Part shown: positions 1 to 11,822 of the stretch, piece after piece
How positions within the stretch are numbered: position 1 is the stretch's first letter
Layout: each line of letters opens with the position of its first letter
NCBI RefSeq assembly: GCF_036850765.1
Contig: NC_089495.1
Coordinates: forward strand, 68,176,410-68,240,409
Direction of reading: 5' to 3'
From: Saccopteryx bilineata
Taxonomy: Eukaryota > Chordata > Mammalia > Chiroptera > Emballonuridae
Length of the DNA: 64,000 bases
Made by a program: the position numbers and the translations under genes
Notes under the pieces: model-generated
Told to the model about the DNA's origin: nothing
Databases searched by the model: none
Seen by the model: only the letters and a program-made list of their open reading frames with translations

Positions 1-352
1 TTTCAAGGATACATCATACTATTTTTCATAGTCCCCTCTCTAATTTATAACTCTGCTCAACTTTTGATGGGATTTTTTTTCTTTTTCATGTTAAGTTGTA
101 TAAGTTTCTTATATATTTGTGTACTAGACTTATCTGAATGATCACTTCATAAGTTATATAAATATCTATTCACTTGAAACTAATATAAAATTGTATGTCA
201 ATTAAATTAAAACAAAAATTTAAAAATACAGAGTTCAACTATTAATCTCAAGCAATATACTGTATATATTTAAATATCGATTTATAAAATACAGTTTATA
301 ATATATAATTTATGGTATAACACAAAATCTAAAATTCAGAACTCTGGCTAGG
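1..352. other. AT-rich DNA, no gene recognised
   Basis: Very AT-rich sequence with short homopolymers. I see no open frame of note, no RNA gene and no repeat I can name. Confidence 0.5.
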
Positions 353-361
353 CAAATCAAC

Positions 362-730
362 CTTTTATTTTATTTTTTTGTGATAGAGACAGAGAGAGAA
401 AGACAGTGAGAGAGACAGGAACAGAAAGATAGAAAGAGAGACAGTGAAAGAGACAAGAACAGAAAGATAGGAAGGGAGAGGGATGAGAAACATCAATTCT
501 TTGTTGCGGCACTTTAATTGTTCATCGATTGTTTTATCATATATGCCTTGACTGGGGGGTTATGGGAGACCAAGTGACCCCTTGTTCAAGCCAGTAACCT
601 TGGGTTCAAGTTAGTGAGCTGTGCTCAAACCAGATGAGACCACACTAAAGCTGGCAACCTTGGGGTTTTGAACTGGGTCATCTGCATCTCAGTCCGATTC
701 GCTGCCAACTGTGCCACCGCCTGCTCAGGC
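362..730 (-). mobile_element. tRNA-derived SINE, type A
   Basis: Non-autonomous retroposon transcribed by RNA polymerase III and mobilised by L1. The tRNA-like head lies at the right end, reading leftward as a 'cctgagcaggcggtggcac' type start. The tail at the left is a GA/CT-rich microsatellite ending in an A-run (seen as T-run). The 9-bp duplications CAAATCAAC at 353-361 and 731-739 define both ends. The copy is diverged, so it is not among the youngest. Confidence 0.85.
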
Positions 731-739
731 CAAATCAAC

Positions 740-1345
740 TATTTTTTTTAATAAGAATGGGAATTTAAAAAGAAATAGTAACATTTTTACTGTCACATTA
801 TAAGAACTATCATATTTTACTCACTTTCTGAACATCTACTGACTGCCTCAGAACCTTTTATAGTGCCTTTGATACAGATAGGCTTTGTTCATATATGTGG
901 GATAATTCTATAGGTTAGTGTTTCTAGCACTTAAGAAATATTAACAGGGACAAGTTGTGGGATTTAGCATAAAATTTACACTATTGAGATGGGGGCACAA
1001 CTTAGCCCACAGTGGTGAATTCACTGGGAACATTTTTTTTTTTTTAATTTTCTGTTGCATGACGTTTTAGAACTGTTTCTATATAACTCTGCATCAATGG
1101 TTCCAAATCTGAAATCTTTTTTTTGGTGCATGTTCTAGCTTTTCTGTAATTTTAATTTATTTTTGTTACAGTTAATGGCATACATTGCTTTTTAAATTGG
1201 AGTTAAAGGATAACGACTCTTAGATTGAACATAACCACAAGGCAATTAATGTTTTACAAACATCACTTTTACATAATTGTAGTTGTTTTTAAATGTAAAA
1301 AATTATTTGTAAAAACACCCTCTTATTTTGTTTTAAGATTAAATC
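740..1345. other. AT-rich DNA upstream of the relict gene
   Basis: No gene recognised. It may hold the 5' leader of the relict coding sequence that begins at 1346, but no promoter, intron or terminal repeat can be demonstrated. Confidence 0.4.
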
Positions 1346-1400
1346 ATGGCTTCTTCAAGTAGGCATAAATGTAAGAATAGTCCTGACACCTTCTGTTATA

Positions 1401-1995
1401 CAGTGTGTCCATAAAGTCATGGTGCACTTTTGACCGGTCCCAGGAAAGCAACAAAAGATGATAGAAATGTGAAATCTGTACCAAATAAAAGGAAAACTCT
1501 CCCAGTTTCATACCAATTCAGTGCAGTTCGATGTGGGCTCATGCACAGATTTTTTAGGGCTCCTTAGGTAGCTAACCTATATAGCCTCTACAGACTCATC
1601 ACTGACTGATGGCCTACCAGAACGGGGTTTCTCCACCAAACTGCAGATTACCTTCAACTGCTTATCCCACCAAGTAATGTTATTCCTATGTGGTGGCACT
1701 TCATTATAAACACCGATATTCACATTGCACTTTGGTCACAAATTTGAATTTAGGGAGCCACAGAACACACTGAACTTTCCTCTGTACTGTCCACATCTCG
1801 ACTGGCATAGCAGTGGGCTGCTCTGCTGTATACACGGTGTTATGTCATCATCTGCACATGCGCACATGCTGCCACATCATTCTACAGAAACTGGGAGGGT
1901 TTTCCTTTTATTTGGTACAGATTTCACATTTCTATCATCTTTTGTTGCTTTCCTGTGACCGGTATAAAGTGTACCATGACTTTACGGACACACTG
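1401..1995 (-). mobile_element. Non-autonomous mariner/Tc1 transposon with transposase remnant
   Basis: A 595-bp cut-and-paste element bounded by TA at 1399-1400 and 1996-1997. The terminal inverted repeats start CAGTGTGTCC and stay alignable for roughly 100 bp at each end. On the minus strand the interior still reads as the N-terminal DNA-binding part of a mariner-like transposase, including a KPRSGRPSVSDESVEAI block (near 1577-1627) typical of the linker after the helix-turn-helix. The catalytic domain is absent, so this is a deletion derivative. It sits inside the relict gene, and its removal with one TA joins the flanks in frame. Confidence 0.85.
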
Positions 1996-2324
1996 TATAT
2001 GTGGCTGTTACACACTTCAACGTCAAAGGCATAATATTTCATCATTTGTGACACGTGCATATATTGCCTATTTTCAAGTTCCCCTTGGCGATCAAGACAA
2101 GAATTGGGCTTCTCATATTGTGTGTCATAATTGTGAGAAAATGCTTTGTGACTGGACAAAAGGAAAATGCAAAGAAATGCCTTTTGGTATTTCCATGGTT
2201 TGGTGTGAACCTAAGGACCACAGCAATGACTGTTATTTCTGTCTGATCCATACAAAGAGCATCGGCAAGAAAAAATGGCATATGATTGCATATCCTAATA
2301 TTCCTTCAGCAATAAGACCTATCC

Positions 2325-2599
2325 CAGTGGTCCCCAACTTTTTTGGGGCCACAGACCGGTTTAATGTCAGAAAATATTTTCAAGGACCAGCCTTTAGAGT
2401 GGGATGGATAAATGTATCACGTGACTGAGACAAGCATCAAGAGTGAGTCTGAGACGGATGTAACAGAGGGAATCTGGTCATTTTTTAAAAATAAAACATT
2501 GTTCAGACTTAAATATAAATAAAACGGAAATAATGTAAGTTATTTATTCTTTCTCTGCAGACCAGTACCATTCTGCGGCCCAGGGGTTGGGGACCACTG
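2325..2599. mobile_element. hAT-type MITE (275 bp)
   Basis: The terminal inverted repeats read CAGTGGTCCCCAAC at the left and the complement GTTGGGGACCACTG at the right. The 8-bp duplications are 2317-2324 (acctatcc) and 2600-2607 (atctatcc, one mismatch), which is the hAT signature. There is no transposase. It is inserted in the relict gene after a conserved SAIRPIP segment, and excision restores a continuous reading frame there. Confidence 0.9.
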
Positions 2600-3531
2600 A
2601 TCTATCCCACGCTCTGAGAACTCCCAGTTCCAGTTTTCAATGGTATAATTTTTTCTAAGGATGAAGAAAGTGAACATGGTGATCAAGTGTATTTTGATAA
2701 GATGCATGAGGAAATGGTTGTAGAATCTGAAGGTCTTCTTCTGATGCCAAGCAGCCATTTACCCCACAGCTATTTAGCCAACCCAAATTGAATAACTTAG
2801 TAAGAATGAGATAAAAATTGTCCTTGACTTTCTGAGCATGAGGAGAATAACTAGATCATTTGTGTAGATCTTAAAGTGGTAAATTTTCTGCTAGGACAAT
2901 AGAGAGGTTTCACAAAGCATCCTTGCTTTCTGTATTTGTGGGACAGCCGAGCTTGGGAGAAACACTGGACACAGAAGGAATGGCTGAAATATGAAGCTCT
3001 GGAAGTAGGGATGCAAAATATTGTGAATGAACCTGTAGTTAATCAAGACAGAATCATTTTCCCCCACTTCACATCAAACTTGGCTTAATGAAGCAGTTTG
3101 TTCAGGCTTTGAATAGAGAAAGTGAATGCTTTCAACATATTGTTTCTGCTTTTCCTGCCTTGTCTTTCAAGAAGATAAAAGCAGGTGTATTCGATGGACC
3201 TCAAATTTGAACCCTTATATGTGATGAAGAATTTGCCAGGAAGGTGAATAAGGAGGAGAAAGCAGCATAGCAGTCTTTTGTGGCAGATACAAAGAACTTC
3301 CTTGGCAACAAAAAAGCAGAAAACTATGAACTTCTGGATGCTGTTGGCTTTTTGCAACATTGGATGTAACATGAGCATTAAGATTCACTTCTTGAACAGT
3401 CACTTTGTTAAGTTTGCTGAAAATCTTGGAGCTGTTAGTGATGAGCAGACTACTGCTGGAGCATCAAATGAGATTGTCCTCAACAAGTACACAAACGCAA
3501 GAGCTACAAATGCAAATTTTTGCCTGAATAG

Positions 3532-5639
3532 AATTTACATAAATTTTGCGCAAATTTTATGATGAAAATAAATGTTTTAATATGTTCTATTTCAAAATTA
3601 TAGACAAATTCTGATGCAATCATATCTTTTAGAGTATTAGTGTGTTTACTGCATTATATAGATTATTACATTTTTCACAAAGATGATGCCCAAGAAGACA
3701 TTTTACTTTATTATGTTAAAGTAAATGTTGAAAATTTTACAATAAGATGAAAACCTAAAATCTTGAACTGCAAAAAAACTGTATCTTACAGAGAAAAACT
3801 AATGTCAGACTTGAGATCAGCATACTTGAATTAGGTAAGAAAAAGTGTTTTTGTGGATGCAACAAAAATTTTGTTCCCCAGTGTTATCAAAGGTAGAACT
3901 GAGTTACTTAGATGAACTGAAACCTCCTAGTTGGGGGTTAATGGTAGATAGAATGAAAAAATTATAATGTAATCACATAGGCAGGAAAGTGTGCAGGCAT
4001 CTGGGCAGCGAGATGAGCATATAGGAAATAATTTCCTAAAGGGTTTTTTGGAAATGATTAAATATAGCACTGAGATAAAGAATTGGGATGGATTAATGTT
4101 GAACTGCTTTCCTTGTAAAAAGAAGAAAACCACAACAATCCTTGAAGCTGTCCCAAATTGATATGGCTAAAATACGGTTGCTCTGAGGATCCCCATTCCT
4201 TCGAATGACTTTTTTACCTAAGATAATTTGTTAGCTACTGGATTTATTTATAGTCCTAGACCTGAAGGAAAATGCTTGTTTGACTTTTAATAAGTCCTAA
4301 TTTGTTATTTATTAACAATGTAATGCAAAAATACTTGTTGTCTTTCCATTTTTACTCTGGCAAGTATTAACATGATACTATTAGGATTCACTTTACTTTG
4401 AAAAAAAAATACACTTTAATTATTTTAAATAAGTTGGCTGAAACTTCTAGAAACCTCTTATGATATAGAAAGATATGAAGTATTTAATGCATAGTGCTAA
4501 ATTGGCACACATATACATCATGTGTTTATCAGTTTAACATTATTTTTTAGCCTTACTAGTCACAAATTCATATTGAAGAACTGGGTTGTATAACATAGTC
4601 TGTTGTTCTAAAAATATGATTTAAATTATGGATAGATATAAAAGATTATATGCTGTCTTTCTTTAAATATTTCAAATATACTAAATCTCTTCCTGCAATA
4701 AAGAAAAAAGTAAATTGATAGATTATTTCATTATATGGGGTAGCACATTCTACACCATTTTCATTTGTAAAAATTTTCAATACTTTGTCTTAATTTTTTA
4801 GTATTAAAAAAAGTTTATAAAATGAGAAATTGTATTACAATTTAATTGGACTTTATAGACTTAGGTATTGTAAGGTAATTGACACATCTGTATCTTATGA
4901 AAATGATTTGTACATAGTATCTATATATAGTCCTTTGAATATTTTTATAAAACTTTTTAAGTAAGCATTATTATTACATGACTAAAACATCATTTATTTA
5001 GTAAAGAACTGTAGAATACAGTTCATAATATCATAATTGACATTTTTCTTTGTTATGAAATACTTTATATCTCAGTTGACAAATTATTAAAAAATCTATT
5101 AAAATTTTCAAACAATTATTTTGATACTCTACAACTTATACTTGCTCTATCTTCTTCATACATGAGATAGTTTTATCAATGGCCATTCATTGAGTTGCCC
5201 TGGCCACATTAGTCTCATTTCTGTTCCATGAACCTAGGAAGAAGACTTACACACTAACTCCATGAGTCAAATTAGAGATGAGTTCTAAGGCTTAAACCAT
5301 GTATGTTACTCTTTTAAGGCCAAGAAGACAAAGTTTTAAATAAAAAGTAGTTACAGGGACTTTAAAGAGACCTGTGTAAATGTGGAGTCCTGAAGCTTAT
5401 GCTGTCTTAGCCTCATGGTCAAGCTCTTAAGCTATATGTAGTAGCCTAATGGTATTAGCCTCCTACTATGTGTCTTTGTTAGGCAATTAGCTCTACTTGG
5501 AGATAACTTCATAGCTAAGTATCTCACAACCTTTAAGTTCTGTTCTATGGTCACTGTCTCAACAATACTTACCTTATGTATCCTATCCTATCCTGTCCTA
5601 TCCTTACCTATCCAGTACTCCTGAATCCTTTATATCTTC
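3532..5639. other. Unassigned AT-rich DNA
   Basis: No gene, RNA or confidently named repeat. A short run of TCCTA-type repeats lies near 5580-5612. The first part may be the 3' untranslated region of the relict gene; an AATAAA occurs near 3569, without a clear poly(A) tail. Confidence 0.4.
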
Positions 5640-6310
5640 TCTTCTCTTTCTCTTTTTTTCCATGTTGCATATCTCCTAACATACTGCATAATTAAATTAG
5701 TCATTATGTTTATTGTTTATTTTCCCATATAGAAGTTATGGTCCATAAGGGCAGAGATTTTTCTTCATTTGGTTTATCGATGACTTTCAAATGCTTTGGT
5801 ATGCAACAAAAATTATTTAATTAAGTGAATAAAGAGACCATCTTACTGTTCACTAATGATTTCTTAAACTCTGGCCATCATTACTTCTATAAAAACATAA
5901 GCTAGCTTGATAACTTCTTTTCAAAAAATTTAAAATTGTTTACCATTAATGTTTTTTCACTGAAGTTAAGTTAAACACTAAATTCTTCATATAACCTATA
6001 AACCCTTCATAACCAGATTCCATGCTCTCTCTAACTTCCTTCCAATCATCTTTTAAAAATCTCAACATAATAATCTTCCCAAACTGCATTTCTACTTCAT
6101 TCAAACTCCCATTTTGTTTTTGCATTTTGCTTCCACCAATAATCTACAATCTCTCCTTTTTGTTCTCTTTAAACACACCCACACAGTCTTCTTTATTAGA
6201 TTCGAAACTTCTTGAAGAAAAATAAAATTATGTTTCTAATGATAAATTCAGTATTTAGCATAGTGACTGGTACATGGTAAATATTAAACAAGTGTTTGGT
6301 GAATGTATGA
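5640..6310 (+). repeat. Ancient L2/MIR-like 3' remnants
   Basis: Two diverged stretches (about 5690-5830 and 5985-6310) follow the order of an L2 3' end: a 'catgctctctctaacttcc' block, a 'cttgaag...aaaattatgt' block, then 'catagtgactggtacatgg' leading to 'gtttggtgaatg'. Similarity is recognisable but weak, so subfamily and exact ends are uncertain. Confidence 0.5.
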
Positions 6311-7434
6311 AGTTAATCCATTATATAACTTAAAGTTTCTATGTGAAGTTCTTTTGATAGCATATAAAATACATTTTAAAAATGTTTTCTTGAAAATACC
6401 TGAAATCAGAATTTTTAGTAAGGAAGTATAAATTGCATTATAAATAGAAAAATACCAAAAATTAAAAAAATAATCTCTTTATCTTTGTTATTAAGTATAT
6501 AATGATTATCTTTATTTTTTCTACTAAAATTATTTTCACTTTGTTAGCACTATAATATTAGCTACTTATTCAAAGTGTATAAACTTCCAAGTCTCCAGGT
6601 GATTGGAAACTAATATTCCAAAACAACATTTACTGAATCTAGACTTTCTTGCACCTACAAAATTATTGCTATCAATACTGCTCACATATTCACTCTATTT
6701 AATTGAATATAATAAATTCATAGAGTGCCTATATTTCAACATAAATTCATATTGTATGTCCCATAAGTTGTCTTAGCCTTAACCTTAGAATGCTCCTCTG
6801 TGGGAAGAAGAAATAAAGGTCTAATCTTTATGTTCTCTTGTTAGCCATGGTTGTCTGTATTTTTTTCTTTAAAAAAAAATCCACCTTACTATGTGACATT
6901 GATACATTTCTCCCAAGTCTTAGTGCATATGGGACAAGCCTTGCATGGCACTGGAATAATGGGAACACATATACATTGCTGGTGGGTATGTAAATGAGGA
7001 AAGTGATCTGTGGTGGAATTGTTCTGTATATAGTAAAACTGAAGCTGTGTATGCATTTTGAGCAGTATTGCCCCTAGCTATGTAACTTAAGAAAATGGTG
7101 TCAGATTCACAACATGAAAATACATTGCAAAATCATGTGTAATGTAAAAATATTAAAGACATTTAAAATATCCTTCAGATGTTAAATCAATAAATGTTCT
7201 GAAGTATAATCATACAAATATGAAATAAATAATAAAGTTATTCATATAAACATTCTTTAATTCCATAGCCATACAGAATAGAAAAATTATAGAATAATAT
7301 ATACAATAGAATATGCCATTATATGAGTGGTATCTTACACATAAAGAAATATAAAAATAATATTACTTATTTTCTCAGCTAAAAAGTGAGAATTGACCAT
7401 AATTTGAAATTCTGTGCCCTTGATGAAGTACTAG
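6311..7434. other. Unassigned AT-rich DNA, possible old L1 scrap
   Basis: Mostly featureless. Around 6970-7080 the text 'attgctggtgggtatgtaaat' resembles an old plus-strand L1 ORF2 C-terminal region, too diverged to claim firmly. Confidence 0.35.
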
Positions 7435-7705
7435 TGAGGATTCCTTTTTTTTTTTTTTTTTTTTAAATAATTTTATTTTTTTAATGGGGTGACATCAGTA
7501 AATCAGGATACATATATTCAAAGATAACAAGACCAGGGTATCTTGTCGTTCAATTATGATGCATACCCGTCACCCAAAGTCAGATTGTCCTCTGCCACCT
7601 TCTATCTTGTTTTCTTTGTGCCCCTCCCCCTCCCCCTTTCCCTCTCCCATTCCCCCCTCCCCCCCGTAACCACCACACTCTTATCAATGTCTCTTAGTTT
7701 CACTT

Positions 7706-10700
7706 TTATTTCCCAACTACATATGGAATAATGCAGTTCCTGGTTTTTTCTGATTTACTTATTTCGCTTCGTATCATGTTATCTAGATCCCACCATTTTG
7801 CTGTAAATGTTCCGATGTCATCATTTCTTATGGCTGAGTAGTATTCCATAGTGTATATGTGCCACATCTTCTTTATCCAGTCATTTATTGACGGGCTTTT
7901 TGGTTGTTTCCATGTCCTGGCCACTGTGAACAATGCTGCAATAAACATGGGGCTGCATGTGTCTTTATGTATCAATGTTTCTGAGTTTTTGGGGTATATA
8001 CCCAGTAGAGGGATTGCTGGGTCATAAGGTAGTTCTATTTTCAGTTTTTTGAGGAACCACCATACTTTCTTCCATAATGGTTGTACTACTTTACATTCCC
8101 ACCAACAGTGTATGAGGGTTCCTTTTTCTCCACAGCCTCTCCAACATTTGCTATTACCTGTGTTGCTAATAATAGCTAATCAAACAGGTGTGAGGTGGTA
8201 TCTCATTGCTGTTTTGATTTGCATTTCTCTAATAGCTAAAGAAGATGAGCATCTTTTCATATATCTGTTGGCCATTTGTATTTCTTCCTGGGAGAAGTGT
8301 CTGTTCATATCCTCTTCCCATTTTTTTATGGGATTGTTTGTTTGTTTGTTGTTGAGTTTTATGAGTTCTTTGTATATTTTGGATATTAGGCCCTTATCTG
8401 AGCTGTTGTTTGAAAATATCATTTCCCATTTAGTTGGCTTTCTGTTTATTTTGTTATCAGTTTCTCTTGCTGAGCAAAAACTTCTTAGTCTGATGTAGTC
8501 CCATTCATTAATTTTTGCCTTCACTTCTCTTGCCATTGGAGTCAAATTCATAAAATGCTCTTTAAAACCCAGATCCATGAGTTGAGTACCTATGTCTTCT
8601 TCTATGTACTTAATTGTTTCAGGTCTTATGTTTAGATCTTTGATCCATTTTGAGTTAATTTTAGTACAGGGGGAGAGACTGTAGTCCAGTTTCATTATTT
8701 TGCATGTGGCTTTCCAGTTTTCCCAGCACCATTTATTGAAGAGGCTTTCTTTTCTCCATTGTGTGTTCTTGGCCCCTTTATCAAAGATTATTTGACCATA
8801 TATATGTGGTTTTATTTCTGGACTTTCTATTCTGTTCCATTGGTCTGAGTGTCTATTTTTCTGCCAATACCATGCTGTTTTGATTGTCGTGGCCCTATAA
8901 TAGAGTTTGAAGTCAGGTATTGTAATGCCCCCAGCTTCATTCTTTTTCTTTAGGATTGCTTTAGCTATTCGGGGTTTTTTATAGTTCCATATAAATCTGA
9001 TGATTTTTTGCTCTATTTCTTTAAAAAACGTCATTGGAAGTTTGATGGGAATTGCATTGAATTTGTATATTGCTTTGGGTAATATAGCCATCTTGATTAT
9101 ATTTATTCTTCCTAGCCAAGAACAAGGTATATTCTTCCATCTCATTATATCTTTTTCAATTTCCCTTAACAATGGTTTATAGTTTTCATTATATAAGTCC
9201 TTTACATTCTTTGTTATGTTTATTCCTAAGTATTTTTTTGTTGTTGTTGCAATCGTGAAGGGGATTATTCTTTTGAGTTCCTTCTCAGTTGTTTCATTGT
9301 TGGCATATAGAAAAGCTATTGACTTCTGAATGTTAATTTTGTATCCTGCGACCTTACTGTATTGGCTTATTGTTTCAAGTAGTCTTTTTGTGGATTCTTT
9401 GGGGTTTTCGATGTATAGGATCATATCATCTGCAAAGAGTGATACCTTTACTTCTTCTTTTCCGATATGGATGCCTTTTATTTCTTTGTCTTGTCTGATT
9501 GCTGTGGCGAGAACCTCTAGTACCACATTAAATAAGAGTGGAGAGAGTGGACAACCCTGTCTTGTTCCTGATTTAAGGGGAAAAGCCTTCAGTTTAGTGC
9601 CATTTAATATGATGTTAGCTGATGGTTTATCATATATGGCCTTTATCATGTTGAGATATTTTCCTTCTATACCCATTTTGTTGAGAGTCTTAAACATAAA
9701 ATTGTGTTGTATTTTATCAAAAGCCTTTTCTGCATCTATTGATAAGATCATGTGGTTTTTGTTCTTTGTTTTGTTGATATGGTGTATTACATTAACCGTT
9801 TTGCGTATGTTGAACCATCCTTGAGAATCTGGGATGAATCCCACTTGATCATGATGTATTATTTTTTTAATATGTTGTTGTATTCGATTTGCTAGTATTT
9901 TGTTTAGTATTTTAGCATCTGTATTCATTAGAGATATTGGTCTGTAGTTTTCTTTTTTTGTGCCATCGTTGCCTGGTTTTGGTATGAGGGTTATGTTGGC
10001 CTCATAAAATGTGTTTGGAAGTATTGCTTCTTCTTCAATTTTTTGGAAGACTTTGAGTAGAATAGGAACCAAGTCTTCTTTGAATGTTTGATAAAATTCG
10101 CTGGTATAGCCGTCAGGGCCTGGACTTTTATTTTTGGGGAGGTTTTTAATGGTTTTTTCTATTTCTTCTCTACTGATAGGTCTGTTTAGGCTTTCTGCTT
10201 ATTCTTGACTCAGTCTAGGAAGGTTGTATTGTTCTAGGAATTTATCCATTTCTTCTAGGTTGTTGAATTTAGTGGCATAAAGTTTTTCATAGTATTCTAC
10301 AATAATTCTTTGTATATCTACGGTGTCCGTGGTGATTTCTCCTCTTTCATTTTGGATTTTGTTTATATGAGTTCTTTCTCTTTTTTCCTTGGTAAGTCTT
10401 GCCAAGGGTTTGTCAATTTTGTTAATCTTTTCAAAGAACCAGCTCCTTGTTCTATTAATTTTTTCTATAGTTTTTCTGTTCTCTAATTCATTTATTTCTG
10501 CTCTGATTTTTATTATCTCCTTTCTTCGGCTGGTTTTGGGTTGTCTTTGTTCTTCTTTTTCTAGTTCCTTAAGGTGGGAAGTTAAGTGGTTCACTTGGGC
10601 TCTCTCTTGTTTGTTCATATATGCCTGAATGATATGAACTTCCCTCTTATCACTGCTTTTGCTGCATCCCATAGATTCTGATATGTCGTATTGTCATTTT

Positions 10701-11532
10701 CATTAGTCTGTATAAATCTTTTGATCTCTGCACTTATTTCTTCTTTGACCCATTCATTTTTTAGAAGTATGTTGTTTAGTTTCCACATTTTTGTGGGATT
10801 TTTTTCCTCTTTTTTGCAGTTGAATTCTAGTTTCAAGGCTTTATGATCAGAAAATATGCTTGGTACAACTTCAATTTTTCTGAATTTGCTGATGTTGTTT
10901 TTGTGGCCCAACATATGGTCAATTCTTGAGAATGATCCATGTACACTGGAGAAAAATGTATACTCAGTCACTTTGGGATGAAATGTCCTGTAGATGTCTA
11001 TCATATCCAGGTGCTCTAGTGTTTTGTTTAAGGCCACTATTTCTTTGTTGATTCTCTGTTTGGATGACCGATCTAGAGCCGTCAGCGGTGTATTGAGGTC
11101 TCCAAGTATGATTGTATTTTTGTCAGTTTTTGTTTTAAGGTCAATAAGTAGCTGTCTTATATATTTTGGTGCTCCTTGGTTTGGTGCATATATATTAAGA
11201 ATTGTTATGTCTTCTTGATTCAGTGTCCCCTTAGCCATTATGAAATGGCCATTTTTATCTCTGAGTACTTTTCCTGTCTTGTAGTCAGCATTATTAGATA
11301 TGAGTATTGCTACACCTGCTTTTTTTTGGATGTTATTTGCTTGGAGTATTGTTTTCCAGCCTTTCACTTTGAATTTGTTTTTATCCTTGTTACTTAGATG
11401 AGTTTCCTGTAGGCAGCATATAGTTGGATTTTCTTTTTTAATCCATTCTGCTACTCTGTGCCTTTTTATTGGTTAGTTTAATCCGTTTACATTTAGTGTA
11501 ATTATTGATACTTGTGAGTTCCCTATTGCCAT
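7706..11532 (-). pseudogene. L1-1 ORF2 (endonuclease/reverse transcriptase), broken
   Basis: ORF2 protein nicks DNA and reverse transcribes L1 and SINE RNA. The start is the ATG at 11530-11532, matching the start of ORF2 in L1-2. Endonuclease: CCLQETH (near 11400), [13 protein letters not shown] (near 11110), RIDHMLG and SDHKALKL (near 10850). Reverse transcriptase: 630-residue open stretch 8180-10072 with [10 protein letters not shown], keeping both catalytic Asp (near 9413-9440). The C-terminal region runs to a TAA at 7706-7708. Breaks seen: stop at codon 20 (near 11473); a frameshift near 10630; a GAA-to-TAA change at 10199-10201; an AGA-to-TGA change near 8180 after HLTPV; further shifts before 7975. 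Full length would be near 1,270 residues, usual for L1. Confidence 0.92.
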
Positions 11533-11822
11533 TTTATATCTTGCTTTCTGTTAGTTTTGTGTCTTGTTTGATCCTTCTCTTTCGTTTTTCTATCTTTTGT
11601 TTTTATTTGGTTGTATTCCATACATCTTTCCTCTGTTGCTATCTTTTTTATCTCATGTGCTTCTGTGGTGGTTTTTCAATGGTGGTTACCTTTGAGTAAT
11701 GAAAAGGGTCCCTACCCTGTTCATTGTAGCAAACTATTTTGTGAGTACTTTTGCACTCCATCGTCCTTTGCTACTGTTAATCTCCATCTTCTCCCCCTCT
11801 TTCTTTTTGTTGTTGTCACAGT

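Larger units (their letters stand above)
1346..3531 (+). pseudogene. Relict of an unnamed transposon-like protein family
   Basis: Decayed, intronless copy of a protein family that I recall as many near-identical predicted proteins in arthropods and scattered in vertebrates; I cannot give a domain name or a function. The start ATG opens MASSSRHKCKNSPDTFCY. The frame continues after a mariner insertion (1401-1995) with a Cys/His-rich, probably zinc-binding block containing HIVCHNCEKML and DCYFC. After a hAT insertion (2325-2599) come an acidic segment, PCFLYLWDSR (near 2917), PPLHIKLGLMKQF (near 3065), KAGVFDGPQI (near 3180), NFLGNKKAENY (near 3298), NMSIKIHFLNSH (near 3367), ENLGAVSDEQ and a C-terminal KRKSYKCKFLPE followed by TAG. 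Several stops and frameshifts are present. Relative to the family as I recall it, two in-frame stretches are missing, near 2805-2865 and just after the DEQ near 3445. It is certainly non-functional. Confidence 0.6.
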
